A DNA stretch of 64,000 nucleotides from Meghimatium bilineatum (GCA_034231615.1 CM067306.1:44336094-44400093); one strand, 5' to 3'; shown: positions 49,044 to 61,083, counted from the stretch's first letter. Notes: generated by a model not told the origin, from the letters alone. Made by a program: numbers and translations.

Positions 49044-52000
49044 TTGACATCTGACTGTATGAGACTGATTGACATCTGGCTGTATGAGACTGATTGACAT
49101 CTGACTGTATGGTGCTGATTGGCATCTAGCTGTATGGTGCTGATTGACATCTGGTTGTATGGTGCTGATTGACATCTGGCTGTATGAGACTGATTGACAT
49201 CTGGCTGTATGGCGCTGATTGACATCTGACTGTATGAGACTGATTGACATCTGGCTGTATGGTGCTGATTGACATCTGGCTGTATGATGCTGATTGACAT
49301 CTGGTTGTATGGCGCTGATTGACATCTGGCTGTATGATGCTTATTGACATCTGGCTGTATGAAACTGATTGACATCTGGCTGTATGGCGCTGATTGACAT
49401 CTGGCTGTATGATGCTGATTGACATCTGGCTGTATGAGACTGATTGACATCTAGATGTATGGCGCTGATTGATATCTGACTGTATGAGACTGATTGACAT
49501 CTGGTTGTATGGCGCTGATTGACATCTGGCTGTATGATGCTGATTGACATCTGGCTGTATGAGACTGATTGACATCTGGCTGTATGGCGCTGATTGACAT
49601 CTGACTGTATGAGACTGATTGACATATGGCTGTATTGTGCTGATTGACATCTGGCTGTATGATGCTGATTGACATCTGGTTGTATGGCGCTGATTGACAT
49701 CTGGCTGTATGACGCTGATTGACATCTGACTGTATGAGACTGATTGACATCTGGCTGTATGGTGCTGATTGACAACTGGCTGTATGGTGCTGATTGACAT
49801 CTGGTTGTATGGTGCTGATTGACATCTGACTGTATGAGACTGATTGACATCTGGCTGTATGGTGCTGATTGAAATCTGGTTGTATGGTGCTGATTGTCAT
49901 CTGGTTGTATTGTGCTGATTGACATCTGACTGTATGAGACTGATTGACATCTGGTTGTATGGTGCTGATTGACATCTGGTTGTATGGTGCTGATTGACAT
50001 CTGACTGTATGAGACTGATTGACATCTGGTTGTATGGTGCTGATTGACATCTGGTTGTATGGTGCTGATTGACATCTGACTGTATGAGACTGATTGACAT
50101 CTGGTTGTATGGTGATGATTGACATCTGGCTGTATGGCGCTGATTGACATCTGACTGTATGAGACTGATTGACATCTGGCTGTATGGTGCTGATTGACAT
50201 CTGGCTGTATGATGCTGATTGACATCTGGTTGTATGGCGCTGATTGACATCTGGCTGAATGATGCTGATTGACATCTGGCTGTATGGCGCTGATTGACAT
50301 CTGGCTGTATGATGCTGATTGACATCTGGCTGTATGAGACTGATTGACATCTGGATGTATGGCGCTGTTTGACATCTGACTGTATGAGACTGATTGACAT
50401 CTGGTTGTATGGCGCTGATTGACATCTGGCTGTATGATGCTGATTGACATCTGGCTGTATGAGACTGATTGACATCTGGCTGTATGGCGCTGATTGACAT
50501 CTGACTGTATGAGACTGATTGACATATGGCTGTATGGTGCTGATTGACATCTGGCTGTATGATGCTGATTGACATCTGGTTGTATGGCGCTGATTGACAT
50601 CTGGCTGTATGACGCTGATTGACATCTGACTGTATGAGACTGATTGACATCTGGCTGTATGGTGCTGATTGACAACTGGCTGTATGGTGCTGATTGACAT
50701 CTGGTTTTATGGTGCTGATTGACATCTGACTGTATGAGACTGATCGACATCTGGCTGTATGGTGCTGATTGAAATCTGGTTGTATGGTGCTGTTTGACAT
50801 CTGGTTGTATGGTGCTGAGTGACATCTGACTGTATGAGACTGATTGACATCTGGTTGTATGTTGCTGATTGACATCTGGTTGTATGGTGCTGATTGACAT
50901 CTGACTGTATGAGACTGATTGACATCTGGTTGTATGGTGCTGATTGACATCTGGTTGTATGGTGCTGATTGACATCTGACTGTATGAGACTGATTGACAT
51001 CTGGTTGTATGGTGCTGATTGACATCTGGTTGTATGATGCTGATTGACATCTGACTGTATGAGACTGATTGACATCTGGCTGTATGGTGCTGATTGACAT
51101 CTGGCTGTATGGTGCTGATTGACATATGGTTGTATGGTGCTGATTGACATCTGGTTGTATGGCGCTGATTGACATCTGACTGTATGAGACTGATTGACAT
51201 CTGGCTGTATGGTGCTGTTTGACATCTGGCTGTATGGCGCTGATTGACATCTGACTGTATGAGACTGATTGACATCTGGCTGTATGAGACTGATTGACAT
51301 CTGACTGTATGGTGCTGATTGGCATCTAGCTGTATGGTGCTGATTGACATCTGGTTGTATGGTGCTGATTGACATCTGGCTGTATGAGACTGATTGACAT
51401 CTGGCTGTATGGCGCTGATTGACATCTGACTGTATGAGACTGATTGACATCTGGCTGTATGGTGCTGATTGACATCTGGCTGTATGATGCTGATTGACAT
51501 CTGGTTGTATGGCGCTGATTGACATCTGGCTGTATGATGCTTATTGACATCTGGCTGTATGAAACTGATTGACATCTGGCTGTATGGCGCTGATTGACAT
51601 CTGGCTGTATGATGCTGATTGACATCTGGCTGTATGAGACTGATTGACATCTAGATGTATGGCGCTGATTGATATCTGACTGTATGAGACTGATTGACAT
51701 CTGGTTGTATGGCGCTGATTGACATCTGGCTGTATGATGCTGATTGACATCTGGCTGTATGAGACTGATTGACATCTGGCTGTATGGCGCTGATTGACAT
51801 CTGACTGTATGAGACTGATTGACATATGGCTGTATTGTGCTGATTGACATCTGGCTGTATGATGCTGATTGACATCTGGTTGTATGGCGCTGATTGACAT
51901 CTGGCTGTATGACGCTGATTGACATCTGACTGTATGAGACTGATTGACATCTGGCTGTATGGTGCTGATTGACAACTGGCTGTATGGTGCTGATTGACAT

Positions 52001-52319
52001 CTGGTTGTATGGTGCTGATTGACATCTGACTGTATGAGACTGATTGACATCTGGCTGTATGGTGCTGATTGAAATCTGGTTGTATGGTGCTGATTGTCAT
52101 CTGGTTGTATTGTGCTGATTGACATCTGACTGTATGAGACTGATTGACATCTGGTTGTATGGTGCTGATTGACATCTGGTTGTATGGTGCTGATTGACAT
52201 CTGACTGTATGAGACTGATTGACATCTGGTTGTATGGTGCTGATTGACATCTGGTTGTATGGTGCTGATTGACATCTGACTGTGTGAGACTGATTGACAT
52301 CTGGTTGTATGGTGATGAT
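47920..52319. repeat. 2,200-bp tandem duplication in the satellite
   Basis: Variants in about 47,920-50,119 recur in 50,120-52,319 with a constant offset of 2,200 bp, exactly 88 monomers (for example ggcatctagctg at 49,130 and 51,330). Confidence 0.82.
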
Positions 52320-54322
52320 TGGCATCTGGTTGTATGATGCTGATTGACATCTGACTGTATGAGACTGATTGACATCTGGCTGTATGGCGCTGATTGACAT
52401 ATGACTGTATGAGACTGATTGACATCTGGCTGTATGGTGCTGATTGACATCTGGCTGTATGGTGCTGATTGACATATGGTTGTATGGTGCTGATTGACAT
52501 CTGGCTGTATGATGCTGATTGACATCTGGTTGTATGGTGCTGATTGACATCTGGTTGTATGGTGCTGATTGACATCTGGCTGTATGAGACTGATTTACAT
52601 CTGGCTGTATGATGCTGATTGGCATCTGACTGTATGAGACTGATTGACATCTGGCTGTATGATGCTGATTGGCATATGGCTGTATGATGCTGATTGGCAT
52701 CTGGTTGTATGATGCTGATTGACATCTGGTTGTATGGTGCTGATTGACATCTGGCTGTATGATGCTGATTGACATCTGGTTGTATGATGCTGATTGACAT
52801 CTGGTTGTATGGCGCTGATTCACATCTGGTTGTATGGTGCTGATTGACATCTGGTTGTATGATGCTGATTGACATCTGGTTGTATGATGCTGATTGACAT
52901 CTGGTTGTATGGTGCTGATTGACATCTGGCTGTATGGCGCTGATTGACATCTGACTGTATGATGCTGATTGACATCTGACTGTATGAGACTGATTGACAT
53001 CTGGCTGTATGGCGCTGATTGACATCTGACTGTATGAGACTGATTGACATCTGGCTGTATGGTGATGATTGACATTTGGCTGTATGGTGCTGATTGATAT
53101 CTGGCTGTATGATGCTGATTGACATCTGGTTGTATGGCGCTGATTGACATCTGACTGTATGAGACTGATTGACATCTGGCTGTATGGTGCTGATTGACAT
53201 CTGGCTGTATGGTGCTGATTGACATCTGACTGTATGAGACTGATTGACATCTGGCTGTATGGCGCTGATTGACATCTGACTGTATGAGACTGATTGACAT
53301 CTGGCTGTATGGTGCTGATTGACATCTGGCTTTATGGCGCTGATTGACATCTGACTGTATGATGCTGATTGACATATGACTGTATGAGACTGATTGACAT
53401 CTGGCTGTATGGCGCTGATTGGCATCTGACTGTATGATGCTGATTGACATCTGGTTGTATGGTGCTGATTGACATCTTGCTGTATTGCGCTGATTGACAT
53501 CTGACGGTATGATGCTGATTGACATCTTACTGTATGAGACTGATTGACATCTGGCTGTATGGCGCTGATTGACATCTGACTGTATGAGACTGATTGACAT
53601 CTGGCTGTATGGTGCTGATTGACATCTGGCTGTATGATGCTGATTGACATCTGGTTGTATGATGCTGATTGACATCTGGTTGTATGATGCTGATTGACAT
53701 CTGGTTGTATGGTGCTGATTGACATCTGGTTGGATGGTGCTGATTGACATCTGGCTGTATGATGCTGATTGACATCTGGTTGTATGGTGCTGATTGACAT
53801 CTGGTTGTATGGTGCTGATTAACATTTGGCTGTATGGCGCTGATTGACATCTGACTATGAGACTGATTGACATCTGGCTGTATGAGACTGATTGACATCT
53901 GGCTGTATGGTGCTGATTGGCATCTGACTGTATGGTTCTGATTGACATCTGGCTGTATGGTGCTGATTGACATCTGGTTGTATGGTGCTGATTGACATCT
54001 GGCTGTATGGCGCTGATTGACATCTGACTGTATGAGACTGATTGACATCTGGCTGTATGGCGCTGATTGACATCTAACTGTATGAGACTGATTGACATCT
54101 GGCTGTATGGTGCTGATTGACATCTGGCTGTATGATGCTGATTGACATCTGGTTGTATGGTGCTGATTGACATCTGACTGTATGGCGCTGATTGACATCT
54201 GACTGTATGAGACTGATTGACAATTGGCTGTATGGTGCTGATTGACATCTGGCTGTATGGCGCTGCTTGACATCTGGCTGTATGGTGCTGATTGACATCT
54301 GCCTGTATGAGACTGATTGATA

Positions 54323-54895
54323 TGTTTTTATTTTGTTATTTTGATATGTTATTCAGAATCTCAACCATGAGTACTGCTTTAGTCTATATTCGGTAGTAAG
54401 GTGTAGATTCACGGAAATACACTTGCAGTCAGAAAAGGTTCAGTACCTGATGGGCTCAGGCGCTAATGGGACAAGGTCGCTCAGCTCGAGAACGCCTTGC
54501 TCTCAAAAGCGTGGTGTGAGACTCAAACTTGTGCGAGGGGTTTACGATGTCTGTGAACGACGCCTCGGGTAGGATGGCGAATGAACCAAGGTCTAACTCT
54601 TCTGGCGAGTTCTTCCTCATACGGAACCAGGCTCGGGGATGAGACAAGGTTCAGTACCCGATGGACACAGGCAGAGTTCATCCAATTGCACTAGATGGGT
54701 TTATAGACCGTGGAGCACCTCGTGCTAGATAGACGCGCTCGACAAGCGTCTTGACGAAGAGGCACTACACACCAGCGTGCCCGGCGACAGATACACAGGC
54801 TGTCACGGACTAGGGACCAAACCCGAAATAAAGGAATGACGAAAACGGGTACTGAACCTTGTGCTGGACCTCGGATGTCCTGACCACAAGTGGCC
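54323..54895. repeat. GC-richer block with dispersed motif and 17-bp inverted repeat
   Basis: ggttcagtacctgatggg at 54,437 matches the left-end repeat at 671. acaaggttcagtacccg at 54,644-54,660 has its exact reverse complement at 54,846-54,862, 219 bp end to end. The DNA between is visibly richer in G and C than its surroundings. There is no obvious target duplication and no recognised coding sequence. Confidence 0.6.
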
Positions 54896-55990
54896 AATTA
54901 TTCTAAATATCCTTCTGTAGCATTTCATCTCAAAGGGGTTGAACTTCTTTGCCGCTGTTTTACTTAGAGTTAATTTTTCACTGTCGTATGTTGCAATCGG
55001 AAAAATAAATGTTCGTAGCATTAGCAGTTTCGTTTCTATTTTGTTGTTTTTCCATATGTTTTTCAACCGTGTTATTTTACAATATACTATTGCCAATCTC
55101 TTCCTTATTTCTACCGTGCAGTCTCCTGCACCGTTGATATTAGATCCTAAGTATTCGAATTTATCCACTTATTATATCTCGGTATTGTCTATTCTGATTT
55201 TTGGTTGTTGTGTTGTTATATCTGTTGACATGATTTTTTTTTTGCACGTTTAAATATACGTTTTGTGATTCGCTGTATTTCTTTATGTTTTTGATTAGTT
55301 GTTTCAATCCCTTTATATCATTTGAAAGAAGCACACTGTTGTCTGCATAGCGTAGTTCAGGAATTTCAAAACCACCGATGTTTAAATCGTGATAGTCAGC
55401 GTTGTGTATGTCTTCTCTCACATTCCTCATGGTATTTCTTTAGTAGATGTTGAACACATACGGGAGAGTGTGCATCCCTGCCTTACTCCACTCTGTACCT
55501 CAAACAATTCTGAGAGATCGCCCTCTAACTTCACCTCAGCCTTTTGATCTTGGTAAAGTCCCTCTATTAGATGAATCAGATGTCTTGGGAAACCCATGCT
55601 GTTCATTATCCCCCATAGTTTTTGGTGTTGGACGTAGTCGAACGCTTTTGAGTAATCTATGAAGCACATGTGCAGGTCAGTTGAGAATTCCCTATATTTT
55701 TCGATGATAAGTCTCATATTAAGAATATTATCTCTTGTTCCTTTTCACAATCTGAAACAGACCTGTGTTTCCTTTTATCTCCATCTCTAATTTTTGTTTC
55801 ATTCTTTGCATTATGATTCTTAGCATTATTTTACTTGCTTGACTTATAAGGGCTATAGTTTGGTAATTTGAGCAAATCTGGTCGTCTTTTTTTAGGAGTA
55901 TATATAATGATTTTTCCAATCCTTCGTCAATGTGCCGCTTTCCCATATTTTGCAGCAGAGTTTGTGGTAGAATTTGATTTCGGCTCACCA
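54896..55990 (-). mobile_element. LINE RT and C-terminal fragment (family B, copy 2)
   Basis: Reading the minus strand from the right: EKSLYILLKKDDQICSNYQT and ALISQASKIMLRII (55,740-55,910), then FIDYSKAFDYVQHQKLW and VQSGVRQGCTLS (55,460-55,670), ELRYADNSVLLS (about 55,330-55,370, where the usual YADD reads YADN), KKYSESQNVYLNVQK, KFEYLGSNI, and IFPIATYDSEKLTL with FEMKCYRRIFRI (54,900-55,160). The order is right but the pieces lie in several frames. It is closely related to the copy at 12.2-13.2 kb. It is bounded on the upstream side by the minisatellite at 55,992 and on the downstream side by the GC-richer block. Confidence 0.88.
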
Positions 55991-56504
55991 ATGTCATCAC
56001 CAATGTGTAAACTTTGATGGGTTGTTTTTGTCATCGCGAATGTGTAAACTTTTGATGGGTTGTTTTTGTCGTCACCAATGTGCAAACTATATTGGATTGT
56101 CTTTGCATCACCAATGTTTGTAAATTTTGATAGGTTGTCTTTGTCATCACCAATGTGTAAACTTTGATGGGTTGTATTTGTGATCACCAATATTTTTACA
56201 CTATGTTGGGTTGTTTTTGCCATTACCAATGTGTAAACTATCTTGGCTTTTTCCATTACCAATGTGTAAACTATTACGGAATATTTTTATCATCACCAAC
56301 CCTAACACTAACCCAAACCAAAAAAGCTAGCTATTATGCAAACCCTAGAAGTATAGCCCTAGATCTCTAACCCTAAAAATATAACCCCAACCATAACCCT
56401 AATAATAATAACAATAATAATAATAATAATTATTATTATTATTATAATAACAGTAATAATAATAGTATTAATAATAATAGTAATAGTAATATTAATCGTA
56501 AAAA

Positions 56505-56600
<96 letters not shown>

Positions 56601-56790
56601 AACTCCCAACCCTCGAAAATTTGTATGGAGAAGCCTGAATTCTTCTCTCTAAGTCCGCAGTTAGTGTCGAGGTATAACAGTCATATAGATTGTGAAAAAC
56701 CCCGCACAGATTTATCTGAGTTTATCTTAACAGCAGTGTTGATACTGTTTTTCTACATGGTAGTTAATTTTGTCATGGGCATTTTTCAGT
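55991..56790. repeat. Composite repeat: 37-bp minisatellite, telomere-like words, microsatellites and tail (copy 2)
   Basis: About eight 37-bp units (55,992-56,296), the accctaacactaaccc word, (AAT)n with an added (ACT)n block of about 17 triplets (56,507-56,556), then the same tail as at 9475-9664, ending at atttttcagt (56,790). It is near-identical to copy 1 outside the microsatellites. The (ACT)n block is private to this copy. Confidence 0.88.
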
Positions 56791-56809
56791 GAAAACTTGC
56801 AACATGTGA

Positions 56810-57120
56810 GATGAAATGACTGAGAAATGCCGCAAGAGTGAACAAACTAGACAAAATGAAAAATTATGAAATCAGGAGAAGAATCGGTATAAGGTCATTC
56901 ACAGAATACATAAAAAACAACAAATACAATGGTTAAATACCTTGTAAGAATGAGTCAAACCCAATTACCAACAAGAACATATAACTTAAGAACATCAGAA
57001 TACAAGGCCAGAGGCAGACTTAGAACAAAATTGATAGATAACATCAAAACAACATTGAGCAAATACCGATTCAACGCAGTCAAGGCGGCACATCTGGCCT
57101 TGGATAGATAGCTAAAGCTA
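56810..57120 (+). mobile_element. LINE C-terminal fragment
   Basis: Plus-strand codons give LRNAARVNKLDKMKNYEIRR, then a frame change, then VKYLVRMSQTQLPTRTYNL and ARGRLRTKLIDNIKTTL. The R-W-L-G-H-V-x-R-M and G-R-P-R-x-x-W pattern of LINE C-termini is recognisable in decayed form. No RT is attached. Its left edge coincides with the end of the composite repeat. Confidence 0.55.
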
Positions 57121-58185
57121 CCAGTCACCACCCTAACGCTTAACGGCAAATGTGGATATTCTGTCCAGACCAGCTGCTGTCATACAGTGTGCTATATCAT
57201 TATAGTGTGTACATATTGTGAGATCTGAATGCAGCAGGACATTCTGCCTTGTTTGCAATCAATTTTGTGTATACACAGTCCGGCACACAATCTTCGAGAA
57301 TACATGTTATCGGTATGTACCAGTAGGTTCTCTTGGGGTATTAGTTATAAATCATAAATAAAATCATATACACAGGATTCCAGCAATAGCTATAATGTAT
57401 CAACTGTTAAAAATAAGGGGAGAAAACAGATTTTGTTCAGACAAGTTACTCGAGACAACTCTCAGTCTAAAATAATTTTGCAGGAACAACTGTGGAAGGT
57501 AGAAGTAGTGGGGAATAGAGAAGTGTAAATTTTAAATTAAATCCTAATTAAATACTACACACTCGTACCCATGCGTCTGGGGTGACCTATCCAACAAATC
57601 GGCAGGCAATATTATATATTTTATAATTAATATGATGATTTTGTAGACGTTTTTCTTCTATTGAACCCCCTCCCCCAACCAACATTCATCGTTATAGATA
57701 TATGTTCTATTGTCATTCCCTCATTGGTTAAATACGTGTCTCGTCTCAGTTTATTACATTTGTCTTTATCAAATCATCTCCATCGATGACATAGTGATGC
57801 TGGCCAGCGAATATTGTACATTTGTCCCTTTGTGATGGACTCCTAAGTGGCAGGCAGTGCCAGACGAACCATCACTTCAGATTGGTCTGCAAACTCAACA
57901 GGAGAATTGATGCGATATTTGGCACAGAAGTGAATTCTATGCTTCTAGCAGGGAATGACGATACTGGGATATTGCTGCACTAGAAAACTCCTTTTAGGAA
58001 ACCAAACATGCACCAATAAAGCTCCATAACACAAGTTCTCAAGCTCGTCAGATGGCGAGCACCCCCCCCCCCCCCCCATCTAATCGTTGATGCTTGCGAG
58101 TACTTTTTAACTCGCATGGCTCGAGCACATGTTCTTATGAAAGCACCAATGTGCCGAGAGCACCAGGTTCAGAACCTCTGACCTA
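57121..58185. other. No feature recognised
   Basis: AT-rich DNA with a poly-C run at 58,062-58,078. No coding motif, no repeat. Confidence 0.45.
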
Positions 58186-58820
58186 ACATGATAACTTTTT
58201 TTGACGCAGCTGTATTGTCAGAGACATGTTAATGACTATCAAGAACTACATGTACAGCGAGCGCTTGGTGGAGACACTCTGTCCTAACACAATAATTTCT
58301 TTGAGACAGTTGTATGCTCAGAGACATGTTAAGGGCTATCAAGAACTGTGTGTATGTTCGTCCATCACAAGTGATGATGACCATTTTTACATCCACCATT
58401 GACATAGTAGATTGCTAATGAGCCATATTCGAGCTGTAAATGTAGTTGGACAGTTCGGACATGGAATGATGATTGTCGGATGATTTTGGTCTATCTGTGA
58501 TTTTCTAGCTACTCTCCGCTGTTGGACTACAGCATTTCTCCTTTTTTTCACAAGATGATGCGCTCTTTTTGACTGTAGAGCGCCATGTTGATCTATTTTG
58601 TGCAAGTTCTTCCCATGTGTCTTAGTCTATTTCAAACGATTTCAGTGAGGTTTTTAACGAGTCCTTGTAACGTTTCTTTTGGCCACCTTGAGATCGTTTA
58701 CCCTTTTCGAGCTAACCTTCTCCAGAGCACCATATCAAGAACTACATGTACAGCAAACACCAAGTGGAGACACTCTGTCTTAACACAATAATTTCACAAG
58801 ACAGCTGTATTGTCAAAGAA
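58186..58820. repeat. ~93-bp repeat, two tandem units and a third 450 bp on
   Basis: The word order taacatgataact, gcagctgtattgtcagagac, atgttaatgactatcaagaact, acatgtacagcgagc and ggagacactctgtc is repeated from about 58,186 and 58,279, and again from 58,732. The 380 bp between (58,353-58,731) look like an insertion of an unrecognised sequence. The short open frames inside it have no known motif. Confidence 0.7.
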
Positions 58821-59085
58821 AACGCCATAAACTTGTTTGGTTTGGACATGTAAAGAGACAAGGCTGGCTCTATAAAATTATTTTGCAAGGAAAAATTGAA
58901 GGTAGAAGGATGAGAGTAGGACATAGAAAATCCTGGATTGATAACATCGAAGAATGGTCTGAACATGATTTTTGTTTACACTTCTGATTGCCTGAGGATA
59001 ATTATTGCGAGGGCATTTTGTACTGATGTATCCTGAGTGGCACCCGTACGACCTTGACGGGTTATGGGTCTTTTTATTATTATTG
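58821..59085 (+). mobile_element. LINE 3' end fragment
   Basis: Plus-strand codons read KLVWFGHVKRQGWLYKIILQ, then GKIEGRRMRVGHRKSWIDNI and EEWS, the conserved C-terminal tail of LINEs. After the stop a short 3' UTR ends in a run of tta triplets (59,075-59,085), probably the tail. The RT is missing. Confidence 0.78.
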
Positions 59086-59253
59086 TCAGAGACAGATCAA
59101 GAAATACCTTTACAGCCAAAAGAATGATTTCGTCATCATAACACACTCACTTGTCCACACCACAGACGATCGAATCTCTATTTGTTTATGTGTCCAGATC
59201 ATGATATATACAACTATAATGGTTTTTGGAACATACAACATCTACTATTACTA

Positions 59254-59283
59254 GCTGTTGTCTGCATAGCGTAGTTCAGGAAG
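59254..59283 (-). mobile_element. LINE scrap, 28 bp
   Basis: ctgttgtctgcatagcgtag followed by ttcagga is identical to the RT active-site region at about 55,337-55,364. It is flanked by unrelated DNA. Confidence 0.6.
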
Positions 59284-59537
59284 TACAACGATCGTGTGAG
59301 TTATGTATGTGTGTGTATGTTTATATATATATTAGGGGTGTACCGGATTTCGGCTCCGGCAAATCCGAAATCCGCCATTTTTACAAATCCGGCTCCGGTC
59401 CAATTTTGCCGGATTTGTGTTGTCTAGTCAGGTGAATTTTCTGTACATGTTTCATGAGGTCAAGCACAGTAGCACTTCCAGTTTACTATTTCTCGCTGAT
59501 GTAAATAAGCATTTTAAGAAATAAGCATTCATTTTGA

Positions 59538-59683
59538 ATTTTAATGGTGCATTACTTCATGAGTTTGTGGGACTTTAATATTTAAATTTTAATGGTGCAT
59601 TACTTCATGAGTTTGTGGGACTTTAATATTTAAATTTTAATGGTGCATTACTTCATGAGTTTGTGGGACTTTAATATTTTGAA
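59538..59683 (+). repeat. 48-bp tandem repeat, three copies, inside the hAT
   Basis: ttttaatggtgcattacttc and atgagtttgtgggacttta recur at 59,541, 59,589 and 59,637, virtually identical. They lie in the 5' noncoding part of the element. Confidence 0.93.
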
Positions 59684-59867
59684 ATTTCGTAAATTTAATT
59701 GGTCTTGCCGATAAAATACATTGGCATCAAAATCTAAGTCATACAGCGCATTTTGGGTTTACTTCAAGGTTAAAGACGATTATTCAGCGAAGGTAATATG
59801 TAAGTTTTATGTCAAATAGTTTTCGCGTGTACGATCAGATCGCTCAAAAGACTTCTCAGCATCATCA

Positions 59868-60250
59868 ATGCAGACCCATTTGCGATCGAGGCACAGGAAA
59901 AGCTATGACCAAATGATGGAAAAGAAAGCATCACTGGAGGACAGTGTATCTATGATGAATCTAGGATCGTGTTTGCACAAAGCAAGCAGCATTACCCAGC
60001 AGTCAATTATGCAGGCATGGGACCGGGTAAAAATTTGGGACATCACAGTCCAAAGGCTAAACTCATTCATGCTGTCGTAGCCCGAATAATATCCATAGAT
60101 ATGGAACATTTTCAAGTAGTGAAACTACCAGGTTTCAGAGAGTTGATGCATACAATGGAAAAAAGGTATGAATTGCCTTCAAGAAAGTATATTGCTGAAC
60201 ATGTCATTCCTGACATGTGTAAACGTCTGATGGTAAAATTGCAGCAATGA
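59868..60250 (+). pseudogene. hAT transposase N-terminal part (BED finger and linker)
   Basis: MQTHLRSRHRKSYDQMMEKK supplies the His pair of a BED-type zinc finger (H-L-x-S-R-H); the Cys pair should lie just upstream and is not clear. After a frame change at about 59,970 the text runs KAKLIHAVVARIISIDMEHF, QVVKLPGFRELMHTMEKRYE and LPSRKYIAEHVIPDMCKRLM, the conserved linker leading into the hAT catalytic domain. BED fingers bind the element's ends. Length and order fit a ZBED-like transposase. The frameshift shows it is decayed. Confidence 0.85.
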
Positions 60251-61083
60251 TATCTTACACTGATTACATATCATTCACAACAGATACGTTGATAGCTGAA
60301 CACACCACTCAGTCATTTATGGGCATCACTGGCCATTGGTTAATAGACTCCTTCGTTCACCACAGTGTAGTCTTCCATTGTACTGCATGTGATGAACATC
60401 ATACGGCCACAAACGTGCTTGCACATTTTGAAATGATGCTGGATGAGTGGTCAATTGCACGTGAGAAGTGCCATGTTGCTAGAGACAATGCATTTAACAT
60501 TGCCAAATGCTTTCGTGATAGCAGCTATTCAAGTGTTGGATGTTTTGCACACACACTGCAGCTGTGTGTGCGTGATGGTCTTTTGAGTCTAAAGTATGTT
60601 GTTGGCATCATCAGTACTGGACGAAAATTGGTAGGACATTTCAAACACTCTTCTTCAGCAACCAGTCGTTTGCATGAACTTCAAAATGAATTAAACTTAC
60701 CACAACATCAGCTTATCCAGGACGTGACAACACGATGGAACTCAACGTTCTATATGCTACGACGTCTGTTAGAACAACGGCGCAGCATCAGTCTGTACTG
60801 TGTTGAAATTGATTCGGTAACTGGGCTAACGGCCCAGGAGTGTGCAGTCACGGAGAATGTGGTAGCTACTTTGGCACCAATTGAAGAACACACACGTGAA
60901 ATAAGCGCAGCTCAGGCATTAATATCAGTTGTGATCCCATTAGTGAAAACACTCATGGCTTTTCTCCAGAAGGAAGGTAGTGATGCCGGGATCAAAACTA
61001 TGAAAGCAGCCCTGTTTGAAGCTGTTAGCAGCAGATTTGCGGACATTGAATCTAACAGTATTTACACCTGTGCCACACTATAG
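60247..61083 (+). pseudogene. hAT transposase catalytic region
   Basis: This 278-codon frame contains SFTTDTL, MGITGHWLIDS (strand after the first Asp), CHVARDNAFNIAKCF (second acidic position), VGCFAHTLQLCVRDGL (the CxxH-like block), LIQDVTTRWNSTFYMLRRLL and the helical region to SIYTCATL. These are the hAT RNase H-like fold motifs. The first Asp block lies at the border with the preceding frame. The frame ends at a TAG at 61,081-61,083. Codons continue in the same frame as APRFKLCFFS, so this is a single in-frame nonsense change within a conserved L-D-P-R-F-K block. Confidence 0.9.

Larger units (their letters stand above)
25026..54322. repeat. 29.3-kb satellite array, 25-bp monomer, about 1,170 copies
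   Basis: The monomer is ctgattgacatctggctgta plus tg and a three-base ending; nearly all monomers are 25 bp. Two sites vary: after catctg it is GCT, GTT or ACT, and after tgtat it is GATG, GGTG, GGCG or GAGA. The combination ACT with GAGA is especially frequent. The plus-strand consensus has no TTA, CTA or TCA, so the minus strand has no stop in any frame, whereas the plus strand has TGA words in every monomer. Since 25 is not a multiple of 3, three monomers make a 25-residue period reading MSIS-IQPDVNQ-HT-RCQS. ORFs in three overlapping minus frames reach 1,191 codons and end only at rare variants such as gatttacatc, catctagc or attaacatc. I therefore do not call them genes. The array has no visible internal transposon. 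Confidence 0.97.

Noticed and set aside
25026-54322. CRISPR-like array
   Set aside because: Monomers are contiguous without unique spacers, and the context is a eukaryotic transposon graveyard.
54644-54862. MITE call for the 17-bp inverted pair
   Set aside because: No target duplication and the motif also occurs singly; left as an unclassified repeat.
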